A stretch of DNA of 36,843 bases, taken from Bacteroidales bacterium. Its GTDB lineage: Bacteria > Bacteroidota > Bacteroidia > Bacteroidales > UBA3663. The DNA lies in assembly GCA_017449065.1 (NCBI GenBank), contig JAFSKF010000010.1, forward strand, positions 1 through 36,843, given 5' to 3'. Within the stretch, counting starts at the first letter, position 1. Each line of letters opens with the position of its first letter. A program made the position numbers and the translations under genes. Below are positions 16,648 to 25,345 of this stretch, in pieces. Below the pieces are notes generated by a model. It saw only the letters and a list, made by a program, of their open reading frames with translations. It was not told the origin of the DNA and did no database searches.

Positions 16648-17610
16648 TGTGTCGTTGGAGGTCAACAGGGCAACAAACAACGTTCGAAGTTCCAAATGCG
16701 CATTCCATCGGGAGGCGCATTTTCTCGTTTCTGTACGTAAGTCTTTGCGATGAGTGCGGAATGCATGCATCAGCAAAGCAAATACACGGTAAGAAAAATA
16801 GGACTCAAACTTCGCATCTCGGGGGAGTCCTATACGCAACATTAAATCATACGATAACTGTGTGCATCGCTTGACAAACTCAAACTGCCGGCACTCATCG
16901 TTTGTGTTCGATAAAGTCGTGCTTACGGAATAGTTCAGGGTGATTTGGTTGAGATAGGCAAACTTTCCGAAACGCGAAAAGAAGGCAGTCATTGGCAGGT
17001 CTTCACAGGGATAGAGTGGATTCCTCAGCATGTCCGTCTGCTGCGTGTAGATGGTTCTGAAAACTTCATTCCGATACATAGCGGTGCATAGATGCACTAC
17101 AGGTCGGTTTGTTTGGGTAAGAATGAATTGGGTGAGAAGCTTGCCATCAATGAATGCTTCTTGCGGATAGGGGTTGTCCGGCGAAGAACAGATAATTTCT
17201 TTCTCTTGATCGGGTAATGATTTTCTTAATTGATAATCGGTATGGACTAAAACGATATCAGGATGCTGTTCAAGGATGTCTTTCTGTTTTTCAAGTTTTA
17301 AAGGATCGCACCACTCGTCGTCACCGGCTAACTCTGCAATATACTTGCCTTTGGCCTGCAGCAGGCAGTCAAAGTAATTATTGAGAAGCCCCTTATTGTG
17401 GGCATTAGCAAAAAGCCTGATTTGCGAAGGGTATTGCTGGGCATATTGTTGGCAGATGCTACGGGTGTTGTCGGTCGATGAATCTTCACCGATAATGATT
17501 TCGATGGGCCAAGAGCATTGCTGGCTCAGAATGCTTTCCAAAGTCCTTTGGATGGTATGCTCTTGATTGTATGTGCATACGATAACCGATATCTTTTCAG
17601 CAAATGCCAT
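16591..17610 (-). CDS. GT2 glycosyltransferase
   Basis: The 339-residue product carries KISVIVCTYNQEHTIQRTLE (6-25), IIIGEDSSTDNTRSI (38-52), NKGLLNNYFDCL and AGDDEWCDP (95-103), a GT2 domain of the group with EDxSTDxT. It is the last gene of the long minus-strand run and starts 12 bases after the flippase gene, so it probably adds a sugar to the unit that flippase exports. Its 3' end overlaps the convergent GT4 gene by 57 bases. Confidence 0.85.
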   Translation of the reverse strand: MAFAEKISVIVCTYNQEHTIQRTLESILSQQCSWPIEIIIGEDSSTDNTRSICQQYAQQYPSQIRLFANAHNKGLLNNYFDCLLQAKGKYIAELAGDDEWCDPLKLEKQKDILEQHPDIVLVHTDYQLRKSLPDQEKEIICSSPDNPYPQEAFIDGKLLTQFILTQTNRPVVHLCTAMYRNEVFRTIYTQQTDMLRNPLYPCEDLPMTAFFSRFGKFAYLNQITLNYSVSTTLSNTNDECRQFEFVKRCTQLSYDLMLRIGLPRDAKFESYFSYRVFALLMHAFRTHRKDLRTETRKCASRWNAHLELRTLFVALLTSNDTLWSLSLFFRKQLLKLFRH

Positions 17611-17622
17611 ACCCAGGATAAT

Positions 17623-18939
17623 TTATAGGCCGTACTTGATTTTAGCGATAGTATATGAGATAATGGTATCGATTATCTGGGCTATGAGTAGCCCGAGACC
17701 GACACCGGTAAGTCCATTATACCCCGAATACTCGAAATAATAGTAACAGGGTATGACACATGCCAGAATGATGGCATTGCTAATGAGTTCGAGACAAAGG
17801 AAGGTGCGCGAAGCTCCTGCTGCCAGATTCAGATAGGAGAATGGGAGATATATGGCGCGGAACACAAGTCCGGCCATGGCGAATTGCGCCATAGGTATGG
17901 CTGGCAAATATTGCTCGGAGTTTAACAATGGAAGCAGGATTGGCAGCGCAGGGATGCAAATGGCAACGGCCAGCAGACTGATTGGAAGGGTTACTTTGAT
18001 CTGCTGATACACCGTTGTGCGACGTTCTTCCAAATTCCCAAAAATACCAGCCAGACGAGGAAAGAAGTCATTGTCGAGCGCTGCAAATAATACGCCTGCC
18101 ACTTGCATTACGATGCCATATCCGGCAGCATAAAGTCCAATCAGGGCTGTGCCGTCATCGGTGGTGTTGAAAAATGATTTAATGCCCAATTGTGTGCCGT
18201 GAGTAAACATTCCGGCAATAGCAAAGGCAATGCCCAACTTCAAAACAGGCAAACCTTTTTTTAGTTGTTCGAATTGAAAGCAGAAGTGTGGTTTGTAATG
18301 TTTGTATGAACAATATAGAACAGCCAGAACTTCAGCTAAGAATAAAAGTACTAAGGCAGGTAAGACACCATTGATTCGCAAGAAATAATAAAGGGGCAGT
18401 GAAATGACTATGGCAAATAATACAAATACCACCGAAAGGGTTGCCACTAATTTCAGATGTCGGGTAGCCTTCAAAATGGTTAATTCTCCACAAACCAAAG
18501 TGCTGAAACCCACGGCAGGAGAGAGGAACATATACCCCAAAGTGTGTTCAAGATTCTGAAAGGTAAAAAAGGAGAGAGGCATTGCCATTGTCAGACAGAA
18601 TACGGAGCCTACGATAGCCAGCAGCATCACCCAACTTCGCAGTAATGAAATTTCATCCAGAAGTTCTTCGTGATACAATAGCTTTTCGTTTTCAACTTTT
18701 GCCGTGCGCCATTTTTCGTAACTTTTCGAAATATTACGTATGCCGCTGATGTCAAGTCCTAAATTGGTGGTGGAATGAATCAACTCCCGTGTCTCATTGT
18801 AAATCGAATTGAGACCGGTGCCGGCAGGTCCCAATAGTTCAGCCGCAATTTTATTGCGCACCAAATTAAGTACCAGCTTCAGACCGGATACCCCACCAAA
18901 CAAGCTTGTCGCCTTAAATATGTTTTTGTATGATTCCAA
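17623..18939 (-). CDS. Lipid-linked oligosaccharide flippase, Wzx family
   Basis: This 438-residue polytopic protein has about twelve hydrophobic segments. The N-terminal pattern SLFGGVSGLKLVLNLVRNKI followed by LLGPAGTGLNSIYNETRELI matches O-antigen translocases of the WzxE-like branch (A-x-L-L-G-P-A-G-x-G). These move undecaprenyl-diphosphate-linked repeat units from the cytoplasmic to the periplasmic face of the inner membrane. The gene lies 43 bases after tgt in the same direction with a GT2 directly downstream, so polysaccharide genes appear appended to a housekeeping operon. A Wzy polymerase, the usual partner, is not in the window. Confidence 0.85.
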   Translation of the reverse strand: MESYKNIFKATSLFGGVSGLKLVLNLVRNKIAAELLGPAGTGLNSIYNETRELIHSTTNLGLDISGIRNISKSYEKWRTAKVENEKLLYHEELLDEISLLRSWVMLLAIVGSVFCLTMAMPLSFFTFQNLEHTLGYMFLSPAVGFSTLVCGELTILKATRHLKLVATLSVVFVLFAIVISLPLYYFLRINGVLPALVLLFLAEVLAVLYCSYKHYKPHFCFQFEQLKKGLPVLKLGIAFAIAGMFTHGTQLGIKSFFNTTDDGTALIGLYAAGYGIVMQVAGVLFAALDNDFFPRLAGIFGNLEERRTTVYQQIKVTLPISLLAVAICIPALPILLPLLNSEQYLPAIPMAQFAMAGLVFRAIYLPFSYLNLAAGASRTFLCLELISNAIILACVIPCYYYFEYSGYNGLTGVGLGLLIAQIIDTIISYTIAKIKYGL

Positions 18940-18982
18940 TTGTGACTCTTTAAGAGAAAATTTGTAGAGTAGTGCTTGTCGA

Positions 18983-20128
18983 TTACAGACGTCGGGTAAC
19001 TTCCCCGATCATGTAGTCTTTCCAAGACTTGTAATCGCCTGCAAGAATGTGCTTGCGAGCCTCACCCACTAACCAAAGGTAGAAAGCAAGGTTGTGGATG
19101 GAGGCAATCTGAAGAGCCAGATACTCTTCTGCATGGAAAAGGTGGCGCAGATAAGCCTTCGAGTGGATGCGATCCAACGAACAAGGTCCGTCTTCCTGAA
19201 TCGGAGAATGATCGTGTGCCCATTTGGCATTCTTCATGTTCATAATGCCGTGGCTGGTAAACAGCATGCCGTTTCTGGCATTCCGGGTAGGCATCACACA
19301 GTCGAACATATCAACGCCTCGTTCGATGCCTTCCAGAATGTTGGCGGGAGTGCCGACTCCCATCAGGTACCGTGGACGGTTCTGGGGCAGAATCTCGTTC
19401 ACCACTTCAATCATTTCGTACATCTTCTCAGCAGGTTCTCCGACTGCCAGTCCGCCGATGGCATTGCCTTCCACGTCCATCGCAGCAATCTTCTCGGCAG
19501 CTCGACGTCGCAGATCCGGATAGGTGCACCCTTGAACAATGGGGAAGAGAGCCTGATGGTAGCCGTATTTGCCGTTGCCCTGTTCGTCTTCCGTTTCTTT
19601 GTATCGCTTGTAACAGCGATCCAGCCAGCGTTCTGTCAGATCGAGACTCTTTTTCGAATAATTGTAGTCGCTTGTTCCCGGAGGGCATTCATCGAACGCC
19701 ATCATGATATCTGCTCCGATGGTTCGTTCAATGTCCATGACACGTTCCGGTGTGAACAAATGCTTCGAGCCGTCGATGTGGCTGCGGAATGTACAGCCTT
19801 CGTCCGTCAGTTTGCGGTTCTCAGCCAGCGAGAAGACTTGAAATCCGCCTGAGTCGGTCAGAATGGGCTGGTCCCAGGAGTTGAATTTATGCAATCCGCC
19901 TGCTTCTTCGATGACATCCAGACCAGGACGCAGGTACAGGTGATAGGTATTGCCGAGAATGATCTGCGCATTCACTTCTTCGCGAAGTTCGCTGAAGTGA
20001 AGACATTTCACCGATCCTACGGTACCTACAGGCATAAAGATAGGAGTCTGTATCTTACCGTGATCGGTTTGTATTTCTCCGGCTCGTGCCCAAGAGTTTT
20101 TATCGGTTGCTTGTAGTTCGAATGTCAT
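18983..20128 (-). CDS. tgt: Queuine/preQ1 tRNA-ribosyltransferase lacking two zinc cysteines
   Basis: Tgt exchanges guanine-34 for preQ1 in tRNAs for Asp, Asn, His and Tyr. The 381-residue protein has TPIFMPVGTVGSVKCL (28-43), catalytic Asp92 in LTDSGGFQVFSLA, GGLAVGE (225-231), and nucleophile Asp276 in DMFDCVMPTRNARNG. The zinc motif normally reads CxCxxC with a downstream His. Here the aligned segment is GPCSLDRIHSKAYLRHLFH (314-332), keeping only the middle Cys316 and His345 (SIHNL). Loss of zinc cysteines may be common in Bacteroidota Tgt, which I cannot check here. The gene follows the DedA gene by 2 bases, indicating tight coupling. Confidence 0.95.
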   Translation of the reverse strand: MTFELQATDKNSWARAGEIQTDHGKIQTPIFMPVGTVGSVKCLHFSELREEVNAQIILGNTYHLYLRPGLDVIEEAGGLHKFNSWDQPILTDSGGFQVFSLAENRKLTDEGCTFRSHIDGSKHLFTPERVMDIERTIGADIMMAFDECPPGTSDYNYSKKSLDLTERWLDRCYKRYKETEDEQGNGKYGYHQALFPIVQGCTYPDLRRRAAEKIAAMDVEGNAIGGLAVGEPAEKMYEMIEVVNEILPQNRPRYLMGVGTPANILEGIERGVDMFDCVMPTRNARNGMLFTSHGIMNMKNAKWAHDHSPIQEDGPCSLDRIHSKAYLRHLFHAEEYLALQIASIHNLAFYLWLVGEARKHILAGDYKSWKDYMIGEVTRRL

Positions 20129-20130
20129 GC

Positions 20131-20784
20131 TTATTGGTGCGATTTTTTCTGCTCGACGGCACGGTTCGCCTGTATTACCTTATATATATAATAGACAAGT
20201 CCCACCAAAATGATTGCAGCAATGATGACTTTCACATAATTGCTGTATTCCTGCACTTTGGCAATCAGCACATCTTCCGGCATACTATGTCCGAAGAAGG
20301 CTCCCAAACCGACCAGCACAGTATTCCACAATCCGGCGCCCAGGAAAGTGAAGAAAATAAATTTTGGCAGATTCATGCGTGCCATACCTGCCGGAATAGA
20401 AATGAGCTGGCGGATAGCCGGGATAAGGCGTCCCACAAAAGTGCCGATAGCACCGTGTCGGGCAAAGAAATCTTCCGCCTTTTCCACTCCTGGACGATCA
20501 ATCAGCAGCATGTGGCTGAGACGGGTGTCGGCAAAACGGTGCACGAAATGACGGCCCAGTCCGTATGCCAATCCGTAGTTCACCAAAGCTCCGATGATGG
20601 CTCCCACTGTTCCGAATAGAATAATGAGAGGCAACGACAACGTACCTTCGTTAATGGCAACGTAGGCAGCCGGAATCATGATGATTTCGCTGGGGAAGGG
20701 GATGAAGGAGCTTTCAATCGCCATAAACAGCGTGATTACTCCGTAATTCATATTGTCGGCAATCCACAAGTAAAGTTCTTCCAT
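20131..20784 (-). CDS. DedA family membrane protein
   Basis: The 217-residue inner membrane protein belongs to the DedA/SNARE-associated family, some members of which recycle undecaprenyl phosphate or flip phospholipids. Visible are ESSFIPFPSEIIMIPAAYVA near the N-terminus, VGAIIGALVNYGLAYGLGRH, FFARHGAIGTFVGRLIPAIR with the conserved Gly-Arg-x-x-Pro-x-x-Arg, and ISIPAGMARM. A final helix and a basic tail (EQKKSHQ) close the protein. The start lies 11 bases after the TPR gene and the stop 2 bases before tgt. Undecaprenyl phosphate recycling would suit the nearby flippase and initiating transferases, but that link is inferred from position only. Confidence 0.9.
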   Translation of the reverse strand: MEELYLWIADNMNYGVITLFMAIESSFIPFPSEIIMIPAAYVAINEGTLSLPLIILFGTVGAIIGALVNYGLAYGLGRHFVHRFADTRLSHMLLIDRPGVEKAEDFFARHGAIGTFVGRLIPAIRQLISIPAGMARMNLPKFIFFTFLGAGLWNTVLVGLGAFFGHSMPEDVLIAKVQEYSNYVKVIIAAIILVGLVYYIYKVIQANRAVEQKKSHQ

Positions 20785-20795
20785 TGTCGATAGTG

Positions 20796-22124
20796 TTATT
20801 TCCGATTTAAATCCTCTAACTGGTTCAGGGCGTCAGCATCGTCAATAGACGAGAAATATAAGTGCAGCGCCTCCAGAATGAATCTTCTTTTGGGCTTGGA
20901 ATTCAGTAGTTTCCGAAACAAAGCGTCAGCTTCTTCCTTGCGGCCAAGGTGAAACAGTAATTCTGCACAAGCCAGTTTGTAGTTGGCATTATGCGGCTTC
21001 AGGCGAATCAGTTTCTTCAATCCAAGCAACGCATCGTCAAACCGTTGCATAGTGGTCAGTATGGAGACTGACATAGCAATGGCAGACGTGTCTTTCGGAT
21101 TGGTTTCCAAAGCCTTGATAATATATTCTTCCGCTTTCGGAGAATCTCCTTTCAGTAAGAACAGACTGGCTAATTGGATCCAGATGTATGTTTTGTCGGG
21201 TTCTCTTTCCGAGAGAATCTCAAAGCATTCCACCGATTTGTCAAGTTCCTCGATTTCAAGATAAGCAAAACCTAAGAACTCGTATGTGATAGTTATCTGA
21301 TAATGCAGATTGTCCAGCGGAACATGATGCAGATCCGTTTTCAGTCTGCCTTCTGCAAACTGTCGCATAACATCCAGTTGAGCTATGGCTTCCCTGTAAT
21401 TCTTTTTCTGATAGTTGATGAATCCGCTCAGGAAATTCAGAAGCGGGTTCTTTTCATCGATGGCGATACCATAGGTGCATGCGTCCAGACAGCGGTCAAA
21501 ATCCGCCAGTTCCAGATAGCATCGCGCCAGGTCCTGCCAGCAGTAGATATCGTAGGCGTTAATATCAAGAGCCTTCTCCAACACTTCAGCAGCTTCCCGG
21601 TATTGGTGGCAGTCCATGATGAGTCCTCCTAAGCGGGCAATGGAATCGCAGTCTGTTCCTGCCAATGCCGCAACTTTTACCAGATAGGGAGCCAGTAGCG
21701 TATGTGGCAGGGATTCAAACATATCATCAATGGTGTTGACCCACTCCGTCAACTCGATTTTCTCGGATTTCAAAGCCAGAAAGAATGAATCCAGAGCTTG
21801 TTTGGGATGCCCGTGCAATGCAGCAAGGCTGAATCTCAGACGGATGGTGGATTCTGTTTCGTCGTTTTTGTATTTTTCGAAAAGTTTGTCTGCTTCTTCA
21901 ATGCGATTGTTATGAATATACATCCAAATGACGAGCTTTTCTGCAGTCTCGTCATTGGGATGCTGTTTTAAGCCTTCTTCCGCCAGCCGCAGAGCATCCT
22001 CCACGTTTCCGTCGTCGAGCAGATCCATCACGGCATCTGACACTTCGTCGGACTCGTAGTACGAGAATTTCCCAGTGGCCATGTCCTGGCAGAATTTATA
22101 GTATGCTTGGCTTTTTTTACTCAT
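20796..22124 (-). CDS. TPR-repeat protein
   Basis: The 442-residue protein has no signal peptide and is made of helical pairs with TPR spacing, for example DALRLAEEGLKQHPNDETAE, EAAEVLEKALDINAYDIYCW, ELADFDRCLDACTYGIAIDE, KSVECFEILSEREPDKTYIW, KAEEYIIKALETNPKDTSAI and DALLGLKKLIRLKPHNANYK, over nearly its whole length. A short acidic N-terminal section precedes the repeats. It is probably a cytoplasmic scaffold. It lies between glnS (9 bases) and the DedA gene (11 bases) and is certainly co-transcribed with them. No specific partner can be named. Confidence 0.85.
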   Translation of the reverse strand: MSKKSQAYYKFCQDMATGKFSYYESDEVSDAVMDLLDDGNVEDALRLAEEGLKQHPNDETAEKLVIWMYIHNNRIEEADKLFEKYKNDETESTIRLRFSLAALHGHPKQALDSFFLALKSEKIELTEWVNTIDDMFESLPHTLLAPYLVKVAALAGTDCDSIARLGGLIMDCHQYREAAEVLEKALDINAYDIYCWQDLARCYLELADFDRCLDACTYGIAIDEKNPLLNFLSGFINYQKKNYREAIAQLDVMRQFAEGRLKTDLHHVPLDNLHYQITITYEFLGFAYLEIEELDKSVECFEILSEREPDKTYIWIQLASLFLLKGDSPKAEEYIIKALETNPKDTSAIAMSVSILTTMQRFDDALLGLKKLIRLKPHNANYKLACAELLFHLGRKEEADALFRKLLNSKPKRRFILEALHLYFSSIDDADALNQLEDLNRK

Positions 22125-22133
22125 AAAATGCGT

Positions 22134-23819
22134 TTATTTCGACTCTTTCAGCGAAACAGTGCGGTTAAATACAAGTTTTTCTGCCGATGAATCCTTATCA
22201 ATGCAGAAATAGCCTAAACGCTGGAACTGGAATTTGTTGCCCACTTCAGCGTGTTCCTTCACATAAGGCTCAATGTAGGCATTCTCGATCACCACCTCGC
22301 TCTGTGGGTTGCGCTCGCTTTCTGTCGTAGCCTCTTCATCAAGGAAGAGGGCGTTGTACAGGCGGACTTCTGCCTTGACGGCATGCTCAGCAGAAACCCA
22401 GTGGAGCGTTCCTTTCACCTTTCGGTCAGCACCTGGCATACCTGACTTCGAGTCAGGGTCGTAGGTGCATAGGATATTGGTGATGTTGCCTTCAGCATCT
22501 TTCTCGATGCCGTTGCACTTGATGATATAGGCTGATTTCAGACGCACTTCCTTGTCGATGGTGAGACGGAAGAATTTCTTCTCTGCCACTTCCTGGAAGT
22601 CCTCGCGCTCGATGTACAGAGTGCCGCTGAATGGCATCTGGTGCGTGCCGCTGCCTTCTTGTTCAGGATTGTTGTCCATTTCGCACATCTCAACCTTGCC
22701 TTCCGGCCAGTTGGTGATGGTCAGCTTCACCGGATCGATGACGCCCATGATGCGGGTGGCATTCTTGTTCAAGTCGTTGCGCACGGCGTTCTCCAACAGA
22801 CGGATATCATTCAAGGCATCGTACTTAGTATAGCCGATGGTGGTGATAAAATCCCGGATGGATTGTGGGGTATAGCCGCGACGGCGCAAGCCGCAAAGGG
22901 TTGGCATTCGCGGATCGTCCCAGCCACGCACTACGCCCGTTTCAACCATGTTGCGGAGATAGCGCTTCGACATCACTGTGTGCGTCAGGTTGAGTCGGTT
23001 GAATTCAATCTGTCGTGGGGTATAGCTTGTGCCCTTGATTTCAGCAAAAATCTTGGCAAAGTATTCATACAGCGGACGGTGTACCTCAAACTCCAGCGTA
23101 CAGATCGAGTGGGTGATTCCCTCTAAGAAATCCGACTGGCCGTGCGCAAAGTCATACATCGGGTAAGCCTGCCAGGTGGTTCCTGTGCGATGGTGCGGAT
23201 ACTTGATGATGCGATACATAATCGGATCGCGGAAGTGCATGTTCGGATTGGCCATATCAATCTTGGCGCGCAATGTCATCGTGCCTTCCTCAAAGTCTCC
23301 CTTGTTCATGCGGCGGAACAGGTCGAGCGATTCCTCCCACGGACGGTTGCGGAAAGGACTTTCCACACCTGGCTGAGTAGGGGTGCCTTTCTGTTGGGCA
23401 ATCACCTCCGACGACTGTTCGTCAACGTATGCCAGACCGCGTTTGATCATCTCTTCCGCCAAATCCCAAAGCTGCTGGAAATAGTCGGAAGCATAGTACA
23501 TTCTGTCGCCCCAGTCGAAGCCCAGCCAATGGATGTCTTCCTTGATGGCATCCACATATTCGGTGTCCTCGCGCGAAGGGTTGGTATCGTCGAAACGCAG
23601 GTTGCACTGGCCACCGTATTTGGCGGCGGCACCGAAGTCCATGCAAATGGCCTTGGCGTGTCCGATGTGCAGGTATCCGTTCGGTTCCGGTGGGAATCGG
23701 GTGTGAACAATATGGGTTGGAGAATTTGCCACCTTGCCGGCAGCAATGTCTTCTTCAATAAATTCCTCGACAAAGTTCGAGGCCTTCTTCTCTACTACTT
23801 TAGCATCAGAAGTTTCCAT
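22134..23819 (-). CDS. glnS: Glutaminyl-tRNA synthetase
   Basis: GlnS charges tRNA-Gln with glutamine. The 561-residue length is close to E. coli GlnS (554). The class I signatures are present: HTRFPPEPNGYLHIGHAKAI with HIGH at 51-54, LRFDDTNPSREDTEYVDAIK, and HTVMSKRYL as the KMSKS equivalent. YPMYDFAHGQSDFLEGITHS is the tRNA-binding segment characteristic of GlnS rather than bacterial GltX. The C-terminal anticodon-binding beta-barrels follow, ending FQFQRLGYFCIDKDS. The gene lies 18 bases after the DUF4290 gene and 9 before the TPR gene. Confidence 0.97.
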   Translation of the reverse strand: METSDAKVVEKKASNFVEEFIEEDIAAGKVANSPTHIVHTRFPPEPNGYLHIGHAKAICMDFGAAAKYGGQCNLRFDDTNPSREDTEYVDAIKEDIHWLGFDWGDRMYYASDYFQQLWDLAEEMIKRGLAYVDEQSSEVIAQQKGTPTQPGVESPFRNRPWEESLDLFRRMNKGDFEEGTMTLRAKIDMANPNMHFRDPIMYRIIKYPHHRTGTTWQAYPMYDFAHGQSDFLEGITHSICTLEFEVHRPLYEYFAKIFAEIKGTSYTPRQIEFNRLNLTHTVMSKRYLRNMVETGVVRGWDDPRMPTLCGLRRRGYTPQSIRDFITTIGYTKYDALNDIRLLENAVRNDLNKNATRIMGVIDPVKLTITNWPEGKVEMCEMDNNPEQEGSGTHQMPFSGTLYIEREDFQEVAEKKFFRLTIDKEVRLKSAYIIKCNGIEKDAEGNITNILCTYDPDSKSGMPGADRKVKGTLHWVSAEHAVKAEVRLYNALFLDEEATTESERNPQSEVVIENAYIEPYVKEHAEVGNKFQFQRLGYFCIDKDSSAEKLVFNRTVSLKESK

Positions 23820-23837
23820 AGTCTTTATGTTTCAAAA

Positions 23838-24467
23838 TTACTTTTTCTTTTTCTTTTTCTTCTTTTTGGTTGAGACCACCAGAGAGGCGGGGTCGAACTG
23901 GTCGTTCTTCTGCAGTTCGGCGGTCGAATACAGATAAACCTGCATGATCTCGTCCTTGAACTCCGGACCGGCATATCCGATCAGATCAGATATGATCTTT
24001 TCGTTGTCTTCGTCCGCATCTTTGTTCACCAGGTGGAAATTGCGTTTCATGTGGTTGGCACACAGCTCGAACAGACGGATGCGCTCAGCCGGATCGGTCA
24101 ATGTTCGGGCTTTTTCCACCATCCCTTCAATGACTTTGCCATACATCCGGTACTGGATGTCGGTTTGTGCCTTTTTCAACGGAGAAGGGGCGCTTTGCAG
24201 TTCCTCTTTCGGCAAAATGGGATAGGGGTAGTCAATGTCGAGTTCGAAGTTGCTGATCAGTGCCAGATGATCCCAGAGGATGCGTTTGCCATTCTCCACC
24301 TGACCGACTTCCGGATAGATGTCGGCCATAATATCGACAATCGTGTAGGCATACTTAGTGCGCTTGGTGCGATCGGGGATGGTTTTGCAGTACTGGATCA
24401 GTTTCTGCACATTGCGTCCATATTCCGGTAACGCGATTTTAGGGAGTTGGGTATTGTATTGTTGCAT
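23838..24467 (-). CDS. DUF4290 protein with nine-lysine C-terminus
   Basis: The 209-residue protein begins MQQYNTQLPKIALPEYGRNV and contains IVDIMADIYPEVGQ, ILWDHLALISNFELDIDYPY and ANHMKRNFHLVNKDADEDNE, the pattern of the Bacteroidota-specific DUF4290 family of unknown function. It is soluble, mostly helical and has no signal peptide. Its last nine codons are all lysine, written as an AAAAAG-type hexamer repeat. The gene sits between tsaB (12 bases) and glnS (18 bases), so it is co-expressed with two tRNA-related genes; a nucleic-acid-related role is conceivable but only inferred. Confidence 0.85.
   Translation of the reverse strand: MQQYNTQLPKIALPEYGRNVQKLIQYCKTIPDRTKRTKYAYTIVDIMADIYPEVGQVENGKRILWDHLALISNFELDIDYPYPILPKEELQSAPSPLKKAQTDIQYRMYGKVIEGMVEKARTLTDPAERIRLFELCANHMKRNFHLVNKDADEDNEKIISDLIGYAGPEFKDEIMQVYLYSTAELQKNDQFDPASLVVSTKKKKKKKKK
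23841..23867. repeat. Simple-sequence tract encoding the poly-lysine tail
   Basis: On the minus strand 27 bases made of AAA and AAG codons, in a near-perfect AAAAAG pattern, lead directly into the stop codon at 23838-23840. Such tracts can slip during replication in whole codons or out of frame, and adenosine-rich stretches can slow ribosomes. Confidence 0.7.
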
Positions 24468-24479
24468 AACTCAAACCGT

Positions 24480-25202
24480 TTAATGATTCTCCTTCTGAAG
24501 TTCTTCCAGCAGATTCTTCGATTTGCTGGCAACAAAATCCTTCAGATAGAAAGGAACGAAATAGGCGACATCGTCGAATTTGCCCTGATTATAGGCCTTG
24601 ATGGCCAGCGACATCATATCGGAAGCCATCACCCTGATGCCGGGAACGAAATGGGCATTGGGATGCCTGATTATGTCCTTGCATTTGTCTGCGCCGTCTC
24701 CAAAGAACCAGATCGGGTGCTGCTCCAGTTCGTCGTGCAGGAAGTTCTCATCGATAACCTGCGCACTTATGGGTTTTATCTCGTTCAGCGCCCGATCGTA
24801 TAGGGCGGTATAGACTTCCATTCTGCGGGCGTCAATCATCGGACAGTACAGTCCGCCGTTCTCCATGTCTTCCTCAATCATCGGATTGAACATCACACGG
24901 CAGCAGAGTGCCTGTAAGGTGCTAACTCCAATCAAGGGTTTCTGCAACCCGAATGCCAGCCCTTTCGCTTCGCTCACGCCGATACGCAAGCCGGTGTAAC
25001 TGCCTGGACCCGCACTCACAGCTATGGCATCGGGCAACATCTGGTTGTTGCGGGCAAATTGCATGGCTTCTTCCACATATACTCCGAGCACGGAAGCATG
25101 ATTGGGACCTTCCAGAGTCTCTTTCCGAAATTCTATATTGAAGTCGTGACTCAGCGCTACGCTGCACGCTTTGGCTGATGTCTCAATTAACAGTAAATTC
25201 AT
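24480..25202 (-). CDS. tsaB: tRNA threonylcarbamoyladenosine biosynthesis protein TsaB
   Basis: TsaB (YeaZ) is the non-catalytic partner of TsaD in making t6A at position 37 of ANN-decoding tRNAs. The 240-residue protein starts MNLLLIETSAKACSVAL, the ASKHA first strand, and has PDAIAVSAGPGSYTGLRIGV and SEAKGLAFGL, diagnostic for TsaB. CPMIDARRMEVYTALYD follows in the middle. It heads the long minus-strand run behind a well-formed promoter, with the DUF4290 gene 12 bases downstream. Confidence 0.95.
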   Translation of the reverse strand: MNLLLIETSAKACSVALSHDFNIEFRKETLEGPNHASVLGVYVEEAMQFARNNQMLPDAIAVSAGPGSYTGLRIGVSEAKGLAFGLQKPLIGVSTLQALCCRVMFNPMIEEDMENGGLYCPMIDARRMEVYTALYDRALNEIKPISAQVIDENFLHDELEQHPIWFFGDGADKCKDIIRHPNAHFVPGIRVMASDMMSLAIKAYNQGKFDDVAYFVPFYLKDFVASKSKNLLEELQKENH

Positions 25203-25225
25203 CTATTCCTTTTAAATAATGCGTG

Positions 25226-25257
25226 CAAAGATAGAGAATTTCTTCAAGAATCCCAAA
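25226..25257 (-). promoter_or_regulatory. Bacteroidota promoter for the tsaB-glnS-tgt run
   Basis: On the minus strand TTTG (25254-25257) is followed after exactly 20 bases by TATCTTTG (25226-25233), 23 bases before the tsaB start. All genes down to 16591 follow with gaps of 2 to 43 bases and no other clear promoter, so this may drive the whole run. Confidence 0.8.
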
Positions 25258-25345
25258 AAATGAGGGTAAAAAGCCGGCAAAAAATTATAAAATTTCAGAG
25301 AATTACCCAAAAAAGCATCTGTATCGCACAACTTAACGTAAAAAA

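Noticed and set aside
18940..18982. Palindrome CTCTTAAAGAG between tgt and the flippase gene as a terminator
   Set aside because: The stem is only five pairs, AT-rich at the centre, and no T run follows on the transcribed strand.
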